A stretch of DNA of 64,000 bases from Quercus robur (GCF_932294415.1 NC_065539.1:48937501-49001500); one strand, 5' to 3'. Shown: positions 22,201-38,449, counted from the first letter of the stretch. Made by a program: numbers and translations. Notes: generated from the letters alone by a model not told the origin.

Positions 22201-25200
22201 AATGTAACTTGAACCCAATCTTATATTTCTTAATTCGATGTGAATTTTGAAAAATCTACCATTAGATTACATTATTTTCATATATATTTCATGCTTACAA
22301 AATTTCAAGGTGATCAAAGATTAATAGCTATGCCATCAATCAGTTGTTTAAATTCAAGTTTTCATAGTTTAAAATAACGCATAAAAGATGAGTTTAAAGA
22401 TCAAAGGGTAAATTACATCCGATTGGCATGAAAATTGACATGCACGTTAAGAACATATAGAAAATGTGATCCAACGGTTGGATTTTAAAAATATGAATTC
22501 AACAATAAGTTATTAGTTTGTGTGACATTTTTTAGAGTTACATCAAGTGTAACTTGAGCCCAATCTTATATTTCTTAATTCGATGTGAATTTTGACAAAT
22601 ATACCGTTAGATTACATTATCTTTATATATTTTTCATGCTTACAAAATTTCAAGGTGATCAAAGATTAATAGCTATGCCATCAATCAGTTGTTTAAATTC
22701 AAGTTTTCGTAGTTTAAAATAACGCATAAAAGATGAGTTTAAAGATCAAAGGGTAAATTACATCCAATTGGCAAGAAAATTGGCATGCATGTTAAAAACA
22801 TATAGAAAATGTGATACTACGGTTGGATTTTAAAAATATGAATTCAACAATAAGTTATTAGTTTGTGTGACATTTTTTAGAGTTACATCAAGTGTAACTT
22901 GAGCCCAATCTTATATTTCTTAATTCGATGTGAATTTTGACAAATATACCGTTAGATTACATTATCTTTATATATTTTTCATGCTTACAAAATTTCAAGG
23001 TGATCAAAAATTAATAGCTATGTCATCAATCAATTGTTTAAATTCAAGTTTTCGTAGTTTAAAATAACGCATAAAGGATGAGTTTAAAGATCAAGGGTAA
23101 ATTACATCCGATTGGCATGAAAATTGACATGCATGTTAAGAACATATAGAAAATGTGATCCAACGGTTGGATTTTCAAAATATGAATTCAACAATAAGTT
23201 ATTAGTTTGTGTGACATTTTTTAGAGTTACATCAAGTGTAACTTGAGCCCAATCTTATATTTCTTAATTCCATGTGAATTTTGACAAATATACCGTTAGA
23301 TTACATTATCTTCATATATTTTTCATGCTTACAAAATTTCAAGGTGATCAAAGATTAATAGCTATGCCATCAATCAGTTGTTTAAATTCAAGTTTTCGTA
23401 GTTTAAAATAACGCATAAAAGATGAGTTTAAAGATCAAAGGGTAAATTACATCCGATTGGCAAGAAAATTGGCATGCATGTTAAAAACATATAGAAAATG
23501 TGATACTACGGTTGGATTTTCAAAATATGAATTCAACAATAAGTTATTAGTTTGTGTGACATTTTTTAGAGTTACATCAAATGTAACTTGAGCCCAATCT
23601 TATATTTCTTAATTCGATGTGAATTTTGACAAATATACCGTTAGATTACATTATCTTTATATATTTTTCATGCTTACAAAATTTCAAGGTGATCAAAAAT
23701 TAATAGCTATGTCATCAATCAATTGTTTAAATTCAAGTTTTCGTAGTTTAAAATAACGCATAAAGGACGAGTTTAAAGATCAAGGGTAAATTACATCCGA
23801 TTGGCATGAAAATTGACATGCATGTTAAGAACATATAGAAAATGTGATCCAACGGTTGGATTTTCAAAATATGAATTCAACAATAAGTTATTAGTTTGTG
23901 TGACATTTTTTAGAGTTACATCAAGTGTAACTTGAGCCCACTCTTATATTTCTTAATTCGATGTGAATTTTGACAAATATACCGTTAGATTACATTATCT
24001 TCATATATTTTTCATGCTTACAAAATTTCAAGGTGATCAAAGATTAATAGCTATGCCATCAATCAGTTGTTTAAATTCAAGTTTTCGTAGTTTAAAATAA
24101 CGCATAAAAGATGAGTTTAAAGATCAAAGGGTAAATTACATCCGATTGGCAAGAAAATTGGCATGCATGTTAAAAACATATAGAAAATGTGATCCTACGG
24201 TTGGATTTTAAAAATATGAATTCAAAAATAAGTTATTAGTTTGTGTGTCATTTTTTAGAGTTACATCAAGTGTAACTTGAGCCCAATCTTATATTTCTTA
24301 ATTCGATGTGAATTTTGACAAATATACCGTTAGATTACATTATCTTCATATATTTTTCATGCTTACAAAATTTCAAGGTGATCAAAGATTAATAGCTATG
24401 CCATCAATCAGTTGTTTAAATTCAAGTTTTCGTAGTTTAAAATAACGCATAAAAGATGAGTTTAAAGATCAAAGGGTAAATTACATCCGATTGGCAAGAA
24501 AATTGGCATGCATGTTAAAAACATATAGAAAATGTGATCCTACGGTTGGATTTTAAAAATATGAATTCAAAAATAAGTTATTAGTTTGTGTGACATTTTT
24601 TAGAGTTACATCAAGTGTAACTTGAGCCCAATCTTATATTTCTTAATTCGATGTGAATTTTGACAAATATACCGTTAGATTAAATTATCTTTATATATTT
24701 TTCATGCTTACAAAATTTCAAGGTGATCAAAAATTTATAGCTATGTCATCAATCAATTGTTTAAATTCAAGTTTTCGTAGTTTAAAATAACGCATAAAGG
24801 ATGAGTTTAAAGATCAAAGGGTAAATTACATCCGATTGGCATGAAAATTGACATGCACGTTAAGAACATATAGAAAATGTGATCCAACGGTTGGATTTTC
24901 AAAATATGAATTCAACAATAAGTTATTAGTTTGTGTGACATTTTTTAGAGTTACATCAAGTGTAACTTGAGCCCAATCTTATATTTCTTAATTCGATGTG
25001 AATTTTGACAAATATACCGTTAGATTACATTATCTTCATATATTTTTCATGCTTACAAAATTTCAAGGTGATCAAAGATTAATAGCTATGCCATCAATCA
25101 GTTGTTTAAATTCAAGTTTTCGTAGTTTAAAATAACGCATAAAAGATGAGTTTAAAGATCAAAGGGTAAATTACATCCGATTGGCAAGACAATTGGCATG

Positions 25201-28200
25201 CATGTTAAACACATATATAAAATGTGATCCAACGGTTGGATTTTCAAAATATGAATTCAACAATAAGTTATTAGTTTGTGTGATATTTTTTAGAGTTACA
25301 TCAAGTGTAACTTGAACCCAATCTTATATTTCTTAATTCGATGTGAATTTTAACAAATCTACCGATAGATTACATTATACTCATATATTTTTCATGCTTA
25401 AAAAATTTCAAGGTGATCAAAGATTAATAGCTATGTCATCAATCAATTGTTTTAATTCAAGTTTTCGTAATTTAAAATAACGCATAAAAGATGAATTTAA
25501 AGATCAAAGGGTAAATTACATCCGATTGGCATGAAAATTGGCATGCACGTTAAGAACATATAGAAAATGTGATCCAACGGTTGGATTTTCAAAATATGAA
25601 TTCAACAATAAGTTATTAGTTTGTGTGACATTTTTTAGAGTTACATCAAGTGTAACTTGAGCCCAATCTTATATTTCTTAATTCGATGTGAATTTTGACA
25701 AATCTACCGTTAGATTACTTTATCTTCATATATTTTTCATGCTTACAAAATTTCAAGGTGATCAAAAATTAATAGCTATGTCATCAATCAATTGTTTTAA
25801 TTCAAGTTTTCGTAATTTAAAATAACGCATAAAAGATGAGTTTAGAGATCAAAGGGTAAATTACATCCGATTGGCAAGAAAATTGGCATGCATGTTAAAA
25901 ACATATAGAAAATGTGATCCAACGGTTGGATTTTCAAAATATGAATTCAACAATAAGTTATTAGTTTGTGTGACATTTTTTAGAGTTACATCAAGTGTAA
26001 CTTGAACCCAATCTTATATTTCTTAATTCGATGTGAATTTTGACAAATTTACTGTTAGATTACATTATCTTCATATATTTTTCATTCTTACAAAATTTCA
26101 AGGTGATCAAAAATTAATAGCTATGTCATCAATAAATTGTTTAAATTCAAGTTTTCGTAGTTTAAAATAACGCATAAAGGATGAGTTTAAAGATCAAAGG
26201 GTAAATTACATCCGATTGGCATGAAAATTGACATGCACGTTAAGAACATATAGAAAATGTGATCCAACGGTTGGATTTTAAAAATATGAATTCAACAATA
26301 AGTTATTAGTTTGTGTGACGTTTTTTAGAGTTACATCAAGTGTAACTTGAGCCCAATCTTATATTTCTTAATTCGATGTGAATTTTGACAAATATACCGT
26401 TAGATTACATTATCTTTATATATTTTTCATGCTTACAAAATTTCAAGGTGATCAAAGATTAATAGCTATGCCATCAATCAGTTGTTTAAATTCAAGTTTT
26501 CGTAGTTTAAAATAACGCATAAAAGATGAGTTTAAAGATCAAAGGGTAAATTACATCCAATTGGCAAGAAAATTGGCATGCATGTTAAAAACATATAGAA
26601 AATGTGATACTACGGTTGGATTTTAAAAATATGAATTCAACAATAAGTTATTAGTTTGTGTGACATTTTTTAGAGTTACATCAAGTGTAACTTGAGCCCA
26701 ATCTTATATTTCTTAATTCGATGTGAATTTTGACAAATATACCGTTAGATTACATTATCTTTATATATTTTTCATGCTTACAAAATTTCAAGGTGATCAA
26801 AAATTAATAGCTATGTCATCAATCAATTGTTTAAATTCAAGTTTTCGTAGTTTAAAATAACGCATAAAGGATGAGTTTAAAGATCAAGGGTAAATTACAT
26901 CCGATTGGCATTAAAATTGACATGCATGTTAAGAACATATAGAAAATGTGATCCAACGGTTGGATTTTCAAAATATGAATTCAACAATAAGTTATTAGTT
27001 TGTGTGACATTTTTTAGAGTTACATCAAGTGTAACTTGAGCCCAATCTTATATTTCTTAATTCGATGTGAATTTTGACAAATATACCGTTAGATTACATT
27101 ATCTTCATATATTTTTCATGCTTACAAAATTTCAAGGTGATCAAAGATTAATAGCTATGCCATCAATCAGTTGTTTAAATTCAAGTTTTCGTAGTTTAAA
27201 ATAACGCATAAAAGATGAGTTTAAAGATCAAAGGGTAAATTACATCCGATTGGCAAGAAAATTGGCATGCATGTTAAAAACATATAGAAAATGTGATACT
27301 ACGGTTGGATTTTAAAAATATGAATTCAACAATAAGTTATTAGTTTGTGTGACATTTTTTAGAGTTACATCAAGTGTAACTTGAGCCCAATCTTATATTT
27401 CTTAATTCGATGTGAATTTTGACAAATATACCGTTAGATTACATTATCTTTATATATTTTTCATGCTTACAAAATTTCAAGGTGATCAAAAATTAATAGC
27501 TATGTCATCAATCAATTGTTTAAATTCAAGTTTTCGTAGTTTAAAATAACGCATAAAGGATGAGTTTAAAGATCAAGGGTAAATTACATCCGATTGGCAT
27601 GAAAATTGACATGCATGTTAAGAACATATAGAAAATGTGATCCAACGGTTGGATTTTCAAAATATGAATTCAACAATAAGTTATTAGTTTGTGTGACATT
27701 TTTTAGAGTTACATCAAGTGTAACTTGAGCCCAATCTTATATTTCTTAATTCGATGTGAATTTTGACAAATATACCGTTAGATTACATTATCTTCATATA
27801 TTTTTCATGCTTACAAAATTTCAAGGTGATCAAAGATTAATAGCTATGCCATCAATCAGTTGTTTAAATTCAAGTTTTCGTAGTTTAAAATAACGCATAA
27901 AAGATGAGTTTAAAGATCAAAGGGTAAATTACATCCGATTGGCAAGAAAATTGGCATGCATGTTAAAAACATATAGAAATTGTGATCCTACGGTTGGATT
28001 TTAAAAATATGAATTCAAAAATAAGTTATTAGTTTGTGTGACATTTTTTAGAGTTACATCAAGTGTAAGTTGAGCCCAATCTTATATTTCTTAATTCGAT
28101 GTGAATTTTGACAAATATACCGTTAGATTACATTATCTTCATATATTTTTCATGCTTACAAAATTTCAAGGTGATCAAAGATTAATAGCTATGCCATCAA

Positions 28201-31200
28201 TCAGTTGTTTAAATTCAAGTTTTCGTAGTTTAAAATAACGCATAAAAGATGAGTTTAAAGATCAAAGGGTAAATTACATCCGATTGGCAAGAAAATTGGC
28301 ATGCATGTTAAAAACATATAGAAAATGTGATCCTACGGTTGGATTTTAAAAATATGAATTCAAAAATAAGTTATTAGTTTGTGTGACATTTTTTAGAGTT
28401 ACATCAAGTGTAACTTGAGCCCAATCTTATATTTCTTAATTCGATGTGAATTTTGACAAATATACCGTTAGATTACATTATCTTTATATATTTTTCATGC
28501 TTACAAAATTTCAAGGTGATCAAAAATTTATAGCTATGTCATCAATCAATTGTTTAAATTCAAGTTTTCGTAGTTTAAAATAACGCATAAAGGATGAGTT
28601 TAAAGATCAAAGGGTAAATTACATCCGATTGGCATGAAAATTGACATGCACGTTAAGAACATATAGAAAATGTGATCCAACGGTTGGATTTTCAAAATAT
28701 GAATTCAACAATAAGTTATTAGTTTGTGTGACATTTTTTAGAGTTACATCAAGTGTAACTTGAGCCCAATCTTATATTTCTTAATTCGATGTGAATTTTG
28801 ACAAATATACCGTTAGATTACATTATCTTCATATATTTTTCATGCTTACAAAATTTCAAGGTGATCAAAGATTAATAGCTATGCCATCAATCAGTTGTTT
28901 AAATTCAAGTTTTCGTAGTTTAAAATAACGCATAAAAGATGAGTTTAAAGATCAAAGGGTAAATTACATCCGATTGGCAAGAAAATTGGCATGCATGTTA
29001 AAAACATATAGGAAATGTGATCCTACGGTTGGATTTTAAAAATATGAATTCAAAAATAAGTTATTAGTTTGTGTGACATTTTTTAGAGTTACATCAAGTG
29101 TAACTTGAGCCCAATCTTATATTTCTTAATTCGATGTGAATTTTGACAAATATACCGTTAGATTACATTATCTTTATGTATTTTTCATGCTTACAAAATT
29201 TCAAGGTGATCAAAAATTAATAGCTATGTCATCAATCAATTGTTTAAATTCAAGTTTTCGTAGTTTAAAATAACGCATAAAGGATGAGTTTAAAGATCAA
29301 AGGGTAAATTACATCCGATTGGCATGAAAATTGACATGCACGTTAAGAACATATAGAAAATGTGATCCAACGGTTGGATTTTGAAAATATGAATTCAACA
29401 ATAAGTTATTAGTTTGTGTGACATTTTTTAGAGTTACATCAAGTGTAACTTGAGCCCAATCTTATATTTCTTAATTCGATGTGAATTTTGACAAATATAC
29501 CGTTAGATTACATTATCTTCATATATTTTTCATGCTTACAAAATTTCAAGGTGATCAAAGATTAATAGCTATGCCATCAATCAGTTGTTTAAATTCAAGT
29601 TTTCGTAGTTTAAAATAACGCATAAAAGATGAGTTTAAAGATCAAAGGGTAAATTACATCCGATTGGCAAGAAAATTGGTATGCATGTTAAAAACATATA
29701 GAAAATGTGATCCAATGGTTGGATTTTCAAAATATGAATTCAACAATAAGTTATTAGTTTGTGTGACATTTTTTAGAGTTACATCAAGTATAACTTGAAT
29801 CCAACGCTATATTTCTTAATTCGATGTGAATTTTGATAAATCTACTGTTAGATTACATTATCTTCATATAATTTTCTTGCTTACCAAATTTCAAGGTGAT
29901 TAAAGATTAATAACCATGTTATCAATCAATTGTTTAAATTCAAGTTTTTGTAGTTTAAAATAACGCATAAAAGATGAGTTTAAAAATCGAATGGTACATT
30001 ACACCCGATTGGCATGAAAATTGACATGCACGTTAAGAACATATAGAAAATGTGATCCAACGGTTGGATTTTCAAAATATGAATTCAACAATAAGTTATT
30101 AGTTTGTGTGACATTTTTTAGAGTTACATCAAGTGTAACTTGAGCCCAATCTTATATTTCTTAATTCGATGTGAATTTTGACAAATATACCGTTAGATTA
30201 CATTATCTTCATATATTTTTCATGCTTACAAAATTTCAAGGTGATCAAAGATTAATAGCTATGCCATCAATCAGTTGTTTAAATTCAAGTTTTCGTAGTT
30301 TAAAATAACGCATAAAAGATGAGTTTAAAGATCAAAGGGTAAATTACATCCGATTGGCAAGAAAATTGGCATGCATGTTAAAAACATATAGAAATTGTGA
30401 TCCTACGGTTGGATTTTAAAAATATGAATTCAAAAATAAGTTATTAGTTTGTGTGACATTTTTTAGAGTTACATCAAGTGTAAGTTGAGCCCAATCTTAT
30501 ATTTCTTAATTCGATGTGAATTTTGACAAATATACCGTTAGATTACATTATCTTCATATATTTTTCATGCTTACAAAATTTCAAGGTGATCAAAGATTAA
30601 TAGCTATGCCATCAATCAGTTGTTTAAATTCAAGTTTTCGTAGTTTAAAATAACGCATAAAAGATGAGTTTAAAGATCAAAGGGTAAATTACATCCGATT
30701 GGCAAGAAAATTGGCATGCATGTTAAAAACATATAGAAAATGTGATCCTACGGTTGGATTTTAAAAATATGAATTCAAAAATAAGTTATTAGTTTGTGTG
30801 ACATTTTTTAGAGTTACATCAAGTGTAACTTGAGCCCAATCTTATATTTCTTAATTCGATGTGAATTTTGACAAATATACCGTTAGATTACATTATCTTT
30901 ATATATTTTTCATGCTTACAAAATTTCAAGGTGATCAAAAATTTATAGCTATGTCATCAATCAATTGTTTAAATTCAAGTTTTCGTAGTTTAAAATAACG
31001 CATAAAGGATGAGTTTAAAGATCAAAGGGTAAATTACATCCGATTGGCATGAAAATTGACATGCACGTTAAGAACATATAGAAAATGTGATCCAACGGTT
31101 GGATTTTCAAAATATGAATTCAACAATAAGTTATTAGTTTGTGTGACATTTTTTAGAGTTACATCAAGTGTAACTTGAGCCCAATCTTATATTTCTTAAT

Positions 31201-32534
31201 TCGATGTGAATTTTGACAAATATACCGTTAGATTACATTATCTTCATATATTTTTCATGCTTACAAAATTTCAAGGTGATCAAAGATTAATAGCTATGCC
31301 ATCAATCAGTTGTTTAAATTCAAGTTTTCGTAGTTTAAAATAACGCATAAAAGATGAGTTTAAAGATCAAAGGGTAAATTACATCCGATTGGCAAGAAAA
31401 TTGGCATGCATGTTAAAAACATATAGAAAATGTGATCCTACGGTTGGATTTTAAAAATATGAATTCAAAAATAAGTTATTAGTTTGTGTGACATTTTTTA
31501 GAGTTACATCAAGTGTAACTTGAGCCCAATCTTATATTTCTTAATTCGATGTGAATTTTGACAAATATACCGTTAGATTACATTATCTTTATGTATTTTT
31601 CATGCTTACAAAATTTCAAGGTGATCAAAAATTAATAGCTATGTCATCAATCAATTGTTTAAATTCAAGTTTTCGTAGTTTAAAATAACGCATAAAGGAT
31701 GAGTTTAAAGATCAAAGGGTAAATTACATCCGATTGGCATGAAAATTGACATGCACGTTAAGAACATATAGAAAATGTGATCCAACGGTTGGATTTTCAA
31801 AATATGAATTCAACAATAAGTTATTAGTTTGTGTGACATTTTTTAGAGTTACATCAAGTGTAACTTGAGCCCAATCTTATATTTCTTAATTCGATGTGAA
31901 TTTTGACAAATATACCGTTAGATTACATTATCTTCATATATTTTTCATGCTTACAAAATTTCAAGGTGATCAAAGATTAATAGCTATGCCATCAATCAGT
32001 TGTTTAAATTCAAGTTTTCGTAGTTTAAAATAACGCATAAAAGATGAGTTTAAAGATCAAAGGGTAAATTACATCCGATTGGCAAGAAAATTGGTATGCA
32101 TGTTAAAAACATATAGAAAATGTGATCCAATGGTTGGATTTTCAAAATATGAATTCAAAAATAAGTTATTAGTTTGTGTGACATTTTTTAGAGTTACATC
32201 AAGTATAACTTGAATCCAACGCTATATTTCTTAATTCGATGTGAATTTTGATAAATCTACTGTTAGATTACATTATCTTCATATAATTTTCTTGCTTACC
32301 AAATTTCAAGGTGATTAAAGATTAATAACCATGTTATCAATCAATTGTTTAAATTCAAGTTTTTGTAGTTTAAAATAACGCATAAAAGATGAGTTTAAAA
32401 ATCGAATGGTACATTACACCCGATTGGCATGAAAATTGACATGCACGTTAAGAACATATAGAAAATGTGATCCAATGGTTGGATTTTCAAAATATGAAAT
32501 CAGCAATAAGTTATTGGTTGGTGTCACTTTTTTT
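19292..32534 (+). repeat. 345-bp satellite array, about 38 units, head-to-tail
   Basis: The landmark AGTTACATCAAGTGTAAC recurs at 19431, 19776, 20121, 20466, 20811, 21156, 21501 and onward, a strict 345-bp period with rare 1-bp deletions (for example near 23093 and 23786). Units are AT-rich, in one orientation and highly similar. Each has two short palindromes, GTTACA-TCAAG-TGTAAC and TCCAAC-G-GTTGGA. Variant signatures show mosaic blocks of duplication: offset 5,518 (16 units), 3,793 (11 units), 2,415 (7 units) and 1,035 (3 units). The first unit is partial, the last fades at about 32534, and the last complete units are more diverged. No ORF spans the array. Confidence 0.97.
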
Positions 32535-32879
32535 TTTTTACGTGAGTCTTCCTTTTTTATTTTTCTTTGTATTGAAACTTAAAGTGAGTCTTTTTTTTTA
32601 TATATTAAAAAATTATAATGTGAGATCTAATTAAAAAAAATTATTATTATTTTTTTAATCCTAATTTTAAAGAAAGTCAAAATTTTTAGTTTTATATTAT
32701 ATATAGATAATAATAATGGACAACTGAAACGTATGTTGCCTTAGTGGTTAACACGCGTGTTATGCATATCAATACAATACCCAGCTACCTTAAATCTTTT
32801 CAAACCGAGCATTTCAGTCAAAAAAAAAAAAAAAATCAAGCTTGACCAAAAAAACCCAAAGCAGCTCCGTTGAGCCAAC
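32535..32879. other. AT-rich link inside the CACTA
   Basis: Poly-T/A-rich junction between the satellite and the CpG-rich cluster, containing AACGTATGTTGCCTTAGTGG and a poly-A run (32820-32836). Nothing codes here. Confidence 0.5.
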
Positions 32880-33357
32880 CGTCGCCGATGAAGATCAATG
32901 GCGACGCTTCAGCAAGCTAAATCGTTGCCGTTGAGCTTCATCGGCGAGTTGAAGCTAACGGCGACGCTTCAGCGTCGCGATCGCGACACTCAGCTCGCCG
33001 ATCGCGACGCTCAGCTTGCTGTTAATCTTCAACGTCGAGTTGAAGCTCAACGGCGATGCTTCAGCGTCGCGAACGCGACGCTCAGCTCGCAATCGCAACG
33101 CTGAAGCGTCGCCGTTGAGCTTCATTGGCGGCGACGCTTCAGTGTCGCGATCGCGAGCTCAACTCGCCGATCGCGACGCTGAAGCGTCGCCGTTCAGCTT
33201 GAAGCTCAGCTCGCCGATCGCGACGCTGAAGCGTTGCCGTTCAGCTTCATCGGCGAGCTGAAGCTCAACGGCGACGCTTCAGCGTCGCAAACGCGACACT
33301 CAGTTCGCTGATCGCGACACTGAGGCGTCGTCATTGAGCTTCATCGGTGATTAGACG
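32880..33357. repeat. CpG-rich palindrome cluster inside the CACTA
   Basis: Dense direct and inverted copies of GCGACGCTTCAGCGTCGC, GCTCGCCGATCGCGACGCT and TTGAGCTTCATCGGCGA alternate over about 480 bases. Base composition contrasts sharply with the AT-rich satellite next door. Overlapping frames of 68 and 81 residues are by-products of the repeat. A transcript from this region could fold into strong hairpins. Confidence 0.8.
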
Positions 33358-33512
33358 GTGCTGAGCTTGAGACGTGGTGGTGGTCGCGGTAACCGATTCC
33401 TTGGTCCTCGCTTTGATACTTCTTCTACCAATTCTGCCCCTACTTTTGGTTCTTTTACCTCCGATCTCCCACTCCTTCGGCCTCACGGTGGTGCTCCTTC
33501 TACTTTCTCTGT
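33358..33512 (+). pseudogene. exon-like fragment, possible captured host gene
   Basis: The frame beginning LSLRRGGGRGNRFLGPRFDT and ending near GAPSTFSVK looks like real coding sequence: normal composition, good codon texture, then an abrupt change to T-rich DNA at a possible donor (AAG/GTTGTA, about 33512). I cannot name the parent gene. Further exon-like pieces follow at about 34171-34221 (between TTTTGTCAG and GTGAGTGGG) and about 35290-35391 (before GTTAGTAATT). This arrangement resembles gene-fragment capture by CACTA elements. Confidence 0.4.
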
Positions 33513-35722
<2,210 letters not shown>

Positions 35723-35840
35723 TGTATTTGATAATATGTTTTTATGTTAATATAATGTTAGTTTGGAGACATTTGTGGTAATGTATTTGATAATATGTTT
35801 TTATGTTAATATAATGTTAGTTTGGAGACATTTGTGGTAA
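35723..35840. repeat. tandem duplication, 2 x 59 bp
   Basis: TGTATTTGATAATATGTTTT begins at 35723 and again at 35782. The two units appear identical, so this is a recent duplication. Confidence 0.9.
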
Positions 35841-35931
35841 TGTTTTAGTGGAGTGAAAATTATTACAGGTTATTTGTAATAGAAACGTGGTTTTAGAACC
35901 CAGGAGGAATAAAAAAAAAAAAAAAAAACCT

Positions 35932-36396
35932 ATAGCGGCGGGCAAAAACCGCCGCTAAAGGACTAAGATTATGAAATAATTGAAGACCTATAGTGGCGTT
36001 TATCGCCCGCCGCTAAAGCTTCAAACATATAGCGGCGGGTAAAACCGCCGCTAAAAGGTACATAGGGTATGTTCTCCATGGAGCCCTATAGCGGCGCTTA
36101 TTAATAAGCGCCGCTATAGGTGACAACCTATAGCGGCGGGCTTATCCTACCGCTAAAGGCCACATGACCGGAATGGCAACCTCATATGGCGGCGGTTTTT
36201 AGCCCGCCGCAAAAGACCAAAAAGCGCCGCTAAATGACAGATCTATTGCGGCGCTTTTAGCGACCGCCGCAATTAACCTATAGCGGCACTGCAGCACTGG
36301 CGGGACGGCCCGCCGCAATAGCACCCGCCGCTATAGGTCATTTGTACCTTTAGCGGCGCTTTTGGCCCGCCACAATAGCCCAGTTTTCTTGTAGTG
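35932..36396. repeat. right subterminal GCGGCGGG repeat zone and end of the CACTA
   Basis: Multiple TATAGCGGCGGG / CCGCCGCTAAAG motifs in both orientations, including the palindrome GCGGCGCTTATTAATAAGCG (about 36093). It ends CCCAGTTTTCTTGTAGTG. It is richer and less mutated at CpG than the left zone. Confidence 0.9.
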
Positions 36397-36399
36397 TAT

Positions 36400-36938
36400 C
36401 CTCTACCTAGTTTTTAAGTTTGGTTTGTGTGTCTTTATTTTCCCCACCTCCTAAATTTTCCCCAAAACTATTTTTCCCAAAGCTTGTTTTGTTTTTCCTA
36501 TTTTTATAAGGGGAGAAGCTTGTTCTTAACCTTTGTTGTTCATAGAGGGAGTTGTTTCTCTTCATAGGGGGAGTTGTCTCTATTTTCTATAGAGTTGAAT
36601 TGTTTTGTGTTCCATTGATTCTCTATTTTCTCTTGACTTTTGTTGCGTATGATTTCTATTTACTCTTTTTTTGAGTTGTCTTTGTCAATACATGATAAAA
36701 GGGGGGAGAAATAGATGAAATGTGGGAATCCTGTTTGTTTTGTTTAGGGGGAGTTGAAATTGTTTTTGAAATGGAGAGAATATAAAAAGTTTTTTTGATG
36801 TATCTAACTTATAGGGGGAGAGTTAGTTTAATTTTATTTTTTTTATATATTTGTTGTTTTACTGTTTATATGTCTTTCTTTCCACACATGCATTTATTTG
36901 TTTGTTGAGTGTTTCAGGAAATTACAGGTTAATTCATT
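36400..36938 (+). other. 3' internal region of the decayed copia-type element with polypurine tracts
   Basis: Contains GGGGAG, GGGGGAG or longer tracts at about 36509, 36547, 36567, 36701, 36747 and 36822, as in the region after ORF2 of the intact element. The GTGTTTCAGGA motif near 36907 also has a counterpart there (61144). The true polypurine tract and the first two-thirds of the 3' LTR have been deleted at about 36938. Confidence 0.65.
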
Positions 36939-37218
36939 CGAGGTAGCAATAGAATGTTAGTGGTCTAAGTTCTATTGTACAAACTTCAATTCGTTCATAG
37001 TGGATTTGCTTTTTACCTTGAAGATAGCTAGGTTAAATTCTCCCCAGGTTTTTTACCGATTTGGTTTTCTTGGATCATCATATCATTGTGTTCTTTATTT
37101 TCCGCTGCTTTGCATGATATTATTATTTTGTTTTAAGCTAAATATGAATAATAAACCTAAACTTAGTTAATTAATTAGGTTAAATAATCTAGTTTATACA
37201 AGGATCTAAAAACGTACA
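36939..37218 (+). repeat. truncated 3' LTR of the decayed copia-type element
   Basis: Matches the last 290 bases of the 5' LTR (15672-15961), from GAGGTAGCAATA to AAAACGTACA, with scattered substitutions and indels. The 5' part of this LTR is missing. The amount of divergence indicates an insertion far older than the 54356-62403 element. Confidence 0.85.
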
Positions 37219-38449
37219 AAGACAAGTATAGCATCATACAAAGCTTAAGAAAACGTTTGATGAGAATCATAAAAAAATTAGAGCAAGTTGTCGGTGTTAT
37301 CTCTCATGCCTCTCTACCGACAAGTAAATGTCTCAAGCATTAATGCATCACCTTCATCAGGTCCATTGTTGTGGCAAAATTCCAACCATTCCAAATTAAT
37401 ATACAATCGTTGACCATAGAATTAGTTTACAATGAAATGTGGGAAATTCAAGTAGAAAAAAAAAAAAAATGAAAGGAAACCGGAGTAGAAATTTAATGAG
37501 TGTTGTGCCTCTGCCCTTGTGCGTCATGTTGCATTTATTGAAAAGTAAAAATATCCTCACCCTTCTAATTATGACCAACGATGAATCATTTGATGAGATT
37601 GACACAAAGAAACCATCTTCAATCATTGTTGAGAATCAACATTTGGTTCACTAATCCATTAAAATATAGCAAAACATGGGATAACAAGTTGAAATATGCA
37701 GCCTAAAGTTCTTTGACAGATCATGTTCCTATAAAATAATTGGCAGGATTACAATTGAGTATTGATCCCCTGGATCATCCAATAGAGTAATAAAAATAAA
37801 ATAAAAAAACTTCTCTCCGAATATATGTCAACTCGGTCTTGCATTTGTTTGTGAAGAAAATAAGGCTTTTCTTCTTCGCCAAATAATCTATATAGATGTA
37901 TTGCAGTTTTAAATGGTAAATTATATTCTTCTTTTTTAAAAAGTAAATGTGTCTCAATCTCAAACCTTTTTATTGCTGGGTACATAAGTCAAAACTTGGG
38001 AGGGGTGGAAATTGCTTATAAGTTACAATCTCAAACCTTTTTAATGCATTGCTTGAGACATTTACTTGTCGGTAGAGAGGCATGAGAGACAACACTGACA
38101 ACTTGCTCTAATTTTTTTATGATTCTCATCAAACGTTTTCTTAAGCTTTGTATGATGCTATACTTGTCTTTTATGAAAATGTCCACAGGCTCTACAACGG
38201 AGCAACACGTGCGAACCTTCTTCAATTGCTAATTGTATGCTTTATAATCTTTGTACGCCACTTTGGTGTTTTGTTTTTTTGTTTTTTCCCTGCTGGCAAC
38301 CTATGAAGGTGGTGGAGGAGAAAGAGAGAGAGAAACAAAGAGAGAGAGAAACGTAAATGAGAGAGAGAGTCAGAAGTCAAACTTTTTTTGGATTTAGAGA
38401 TAGATTTAGAAAGTAATAAATGAGGGTTATTAATTAGATTCTAATTCAA
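37219..38449. repeat. inner arms and spacer of the fold-back element
   Basis: 37219-37345 is the inner part of the left arm and is inverted at 38034-38170. The spacer 37346-38033 has no recognised gene; its short frames on both strands are not protein-like. The right arm then continues with GTCCACAGGCTCTACAACGG, the complement of sequence just left of the LTR element at 15028. Confidence 0.75.

Noticed and set aside
19292..32534. 345-bp array as a centromeric satellite
   Set aside because: The array is bounded by CACTA subterminal repeats and is only 13 kb, and genes lie within 10 kb. Nothing in the sequence points to centromere function.
32898..33261. ORFs of 68 and 81 residues in the CpG-rich cluster
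   Set aside because: They arise from the inverted repeats themselves, overlap each other in different frames, and have no independent support.
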